Shown here: positions 20,909 to 21,239 of the stretch, piece by piece
How positions within the stretch are numbered: the first letter of the stretch is position 1
Layout of the letters: every line of letters begins with the position of its first letter
Source of the DNA: a virus
Direction: 5' to 3' (one strand)
Length of the DNA: 21,239 nucleotides
IMG/VR virus record: IMGVR_UViG_3300020470_003602
Location: 1-21,239 of that record
Program-made: the position numbers and the translations under genes
Notes under the pieces: model-generated
Database searches by the model: none
What the model was told of the DNA's origin: nothing
Seen by the model: the letters and a program-made list of their open reading frames with translations, nothing else

Positions 20909-21239
20909 GATTGTCTTATACCTAACCCTGGTCTTTTATCAAATTTATGTTCTTTGCTAGGACCATCAGCATCCACATAATGTAGAAAAATTTGTGCTTG
21001 ATAATCTCCTTCTAATTTTTTTCTTTCATGTTTTAATTCACATCCAAGATATATAAGACCATCTCCAGGGTTTAAATGTATTGGTTTGTCATCAACATAT
21101 ATTGGCCAATCAGTATCTCCTTGAATATTCATAGTTACACTTATTTCACAAGCAGGTCTATCTGTATGTTTTTTTAAGTAACCGCCATACGTATACATTC
21201 TCCAAAAAGAATAAGTAGGAAATAATTTTTTCCCAACTA
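20905..21239 (-). CDS. 2-oxoglutarate/Fe(II)-dependent oxygenase, prolyl-4-hydroxylase-like, 5' end beyond window
   Basis: The visible 110 residues are the C-terminal catalytic half of a P4H-like dioxygenase. In the frame running in from the edge, TYSFWRMYTYGGYLKKHTDR holds the iron-binding HxD (visible residues 24 and 26), followed by RPACEISVTMNIQGDTDWPI. The distal iron His is in GCELKHERKKLEGDYQAQIF (visible residue 70), then FLHYVDADG. Phage members of this family have an unknown hydroxylation target, protein or nucleotide. An internal ATG at 21198 is not the start, because conserved family sequence (FPTYSFWR) continues in frame up to the edge. It precedes two small genes with 4- and 11-nt overlaps. 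Confidence 0.85.
   Translation of the reverse strand, partial: VGKKLFPTYSFWRMYTYGGYLKKHTDRPACEISVTMNIQGDTDWPIYVDDKPIHLNPGDGLIYLGCELKHERKKLEGDYQAQIFLHYVDADGPSKEHKFDKRPGLGIRQS

Noticed and set aside
21196-21198. ATG 21198 as the start of the oxygenase
   Set aside because: The in-frame sequence upstream continues the conserved P4H fold to the window edge, so the gene is partial.
1-21239. CRISPR array, tRNA genes, rRNA, insertion sequence or integrase
   Set aside because: Reading both strands by eye showed no regularly spaced repeats, no convincing tRNA arms, no transposase or integrase motifs and no terminal inverted repeats.

Overview
The window looks like part of the genome of a tailed marine phage, most likely a short-tailed virus of the kind seen in pelagiphages and uncultured ocean viromes. 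It is very AT-rich, tightly packed and nearly all coded on the minus strand. It joins a phage replication set (family A DNA polymerase, primase-polymerase, helicases, an SSB-like protein, a RecB/Cas4-like nuclease) to a row of virion and ejection proteins. No ribosomal, metabolic or tRNA gene of a cell is visible. The host cannot be read from the sequence; an alphaproteobacterium such as SAR11 is only a guess from composition and gene style. Portal, major capsid, terminase and endolysin are not in the window, so this is a fragment.

Layout in the direction of transcription (right to left on the minus strand). 21239-18078: the 3' part of a 2-oxoglutarate/Fe(II) oxygenase, two small unknown genes, then a 716-residue tail or packaged-DNA-stabilisation protein resembling P22 gp10. 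18078-17446: three tiny genes joined by 1-8 nt overlaps (54-residue, 116-residue virion-like, 42-residue basic). 17446-14059: an accessory island with a NodU/CmcH-type carbamoyltransferase, a 65-residue protein, a GT-B glycosyltransferase and a GT-A glycosyltransferase. 14022-8507: five internal virion or ejection-type proteins. 8526-7132: a one-helix membrane protein, a PD-(D/E)XK nuclease and an adenine methyltransferase-like protein. 5690-1: an unknown coiled-coil protein, an SSB-like protein, a primase-polymerase, a UvrD-like helicase, a DUF3310 protein, one or two overlapping small ORFs and the N-terminal exonuclease part of DNA polymerase I.

The one gene on the plus strand is a SNF2-type helicase (5763-7169). 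It diverges from the SSB/primase/polymerase unit across a short AT-rich spacer bracketed by a 7-bp inverted repeat, and its 3' end overlaps the methyltransferase gene tail to tail.

The genes fit a lytic programme. The left half replicates and recombines phage DNA. The right half builds the virion and its DNA-ejection machinery. The carbamoyl- and glycosyltransferases inside the late region probably decorate a virion surface, host surface or nucleic acid. The most notable signals are that carbamoyl/glycosyl island, an identical 15-bp element encoding Phe-Asn-Lys-Gly-Gly in three virion genes, a possible leaderless late promoter at the 716-residue gene, several microgenes that length cut-offs would miss, and an out-of-frame overlapping ORF pair upstream of the polymerase. 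I see no fully convincing novel defence or retron-like system.
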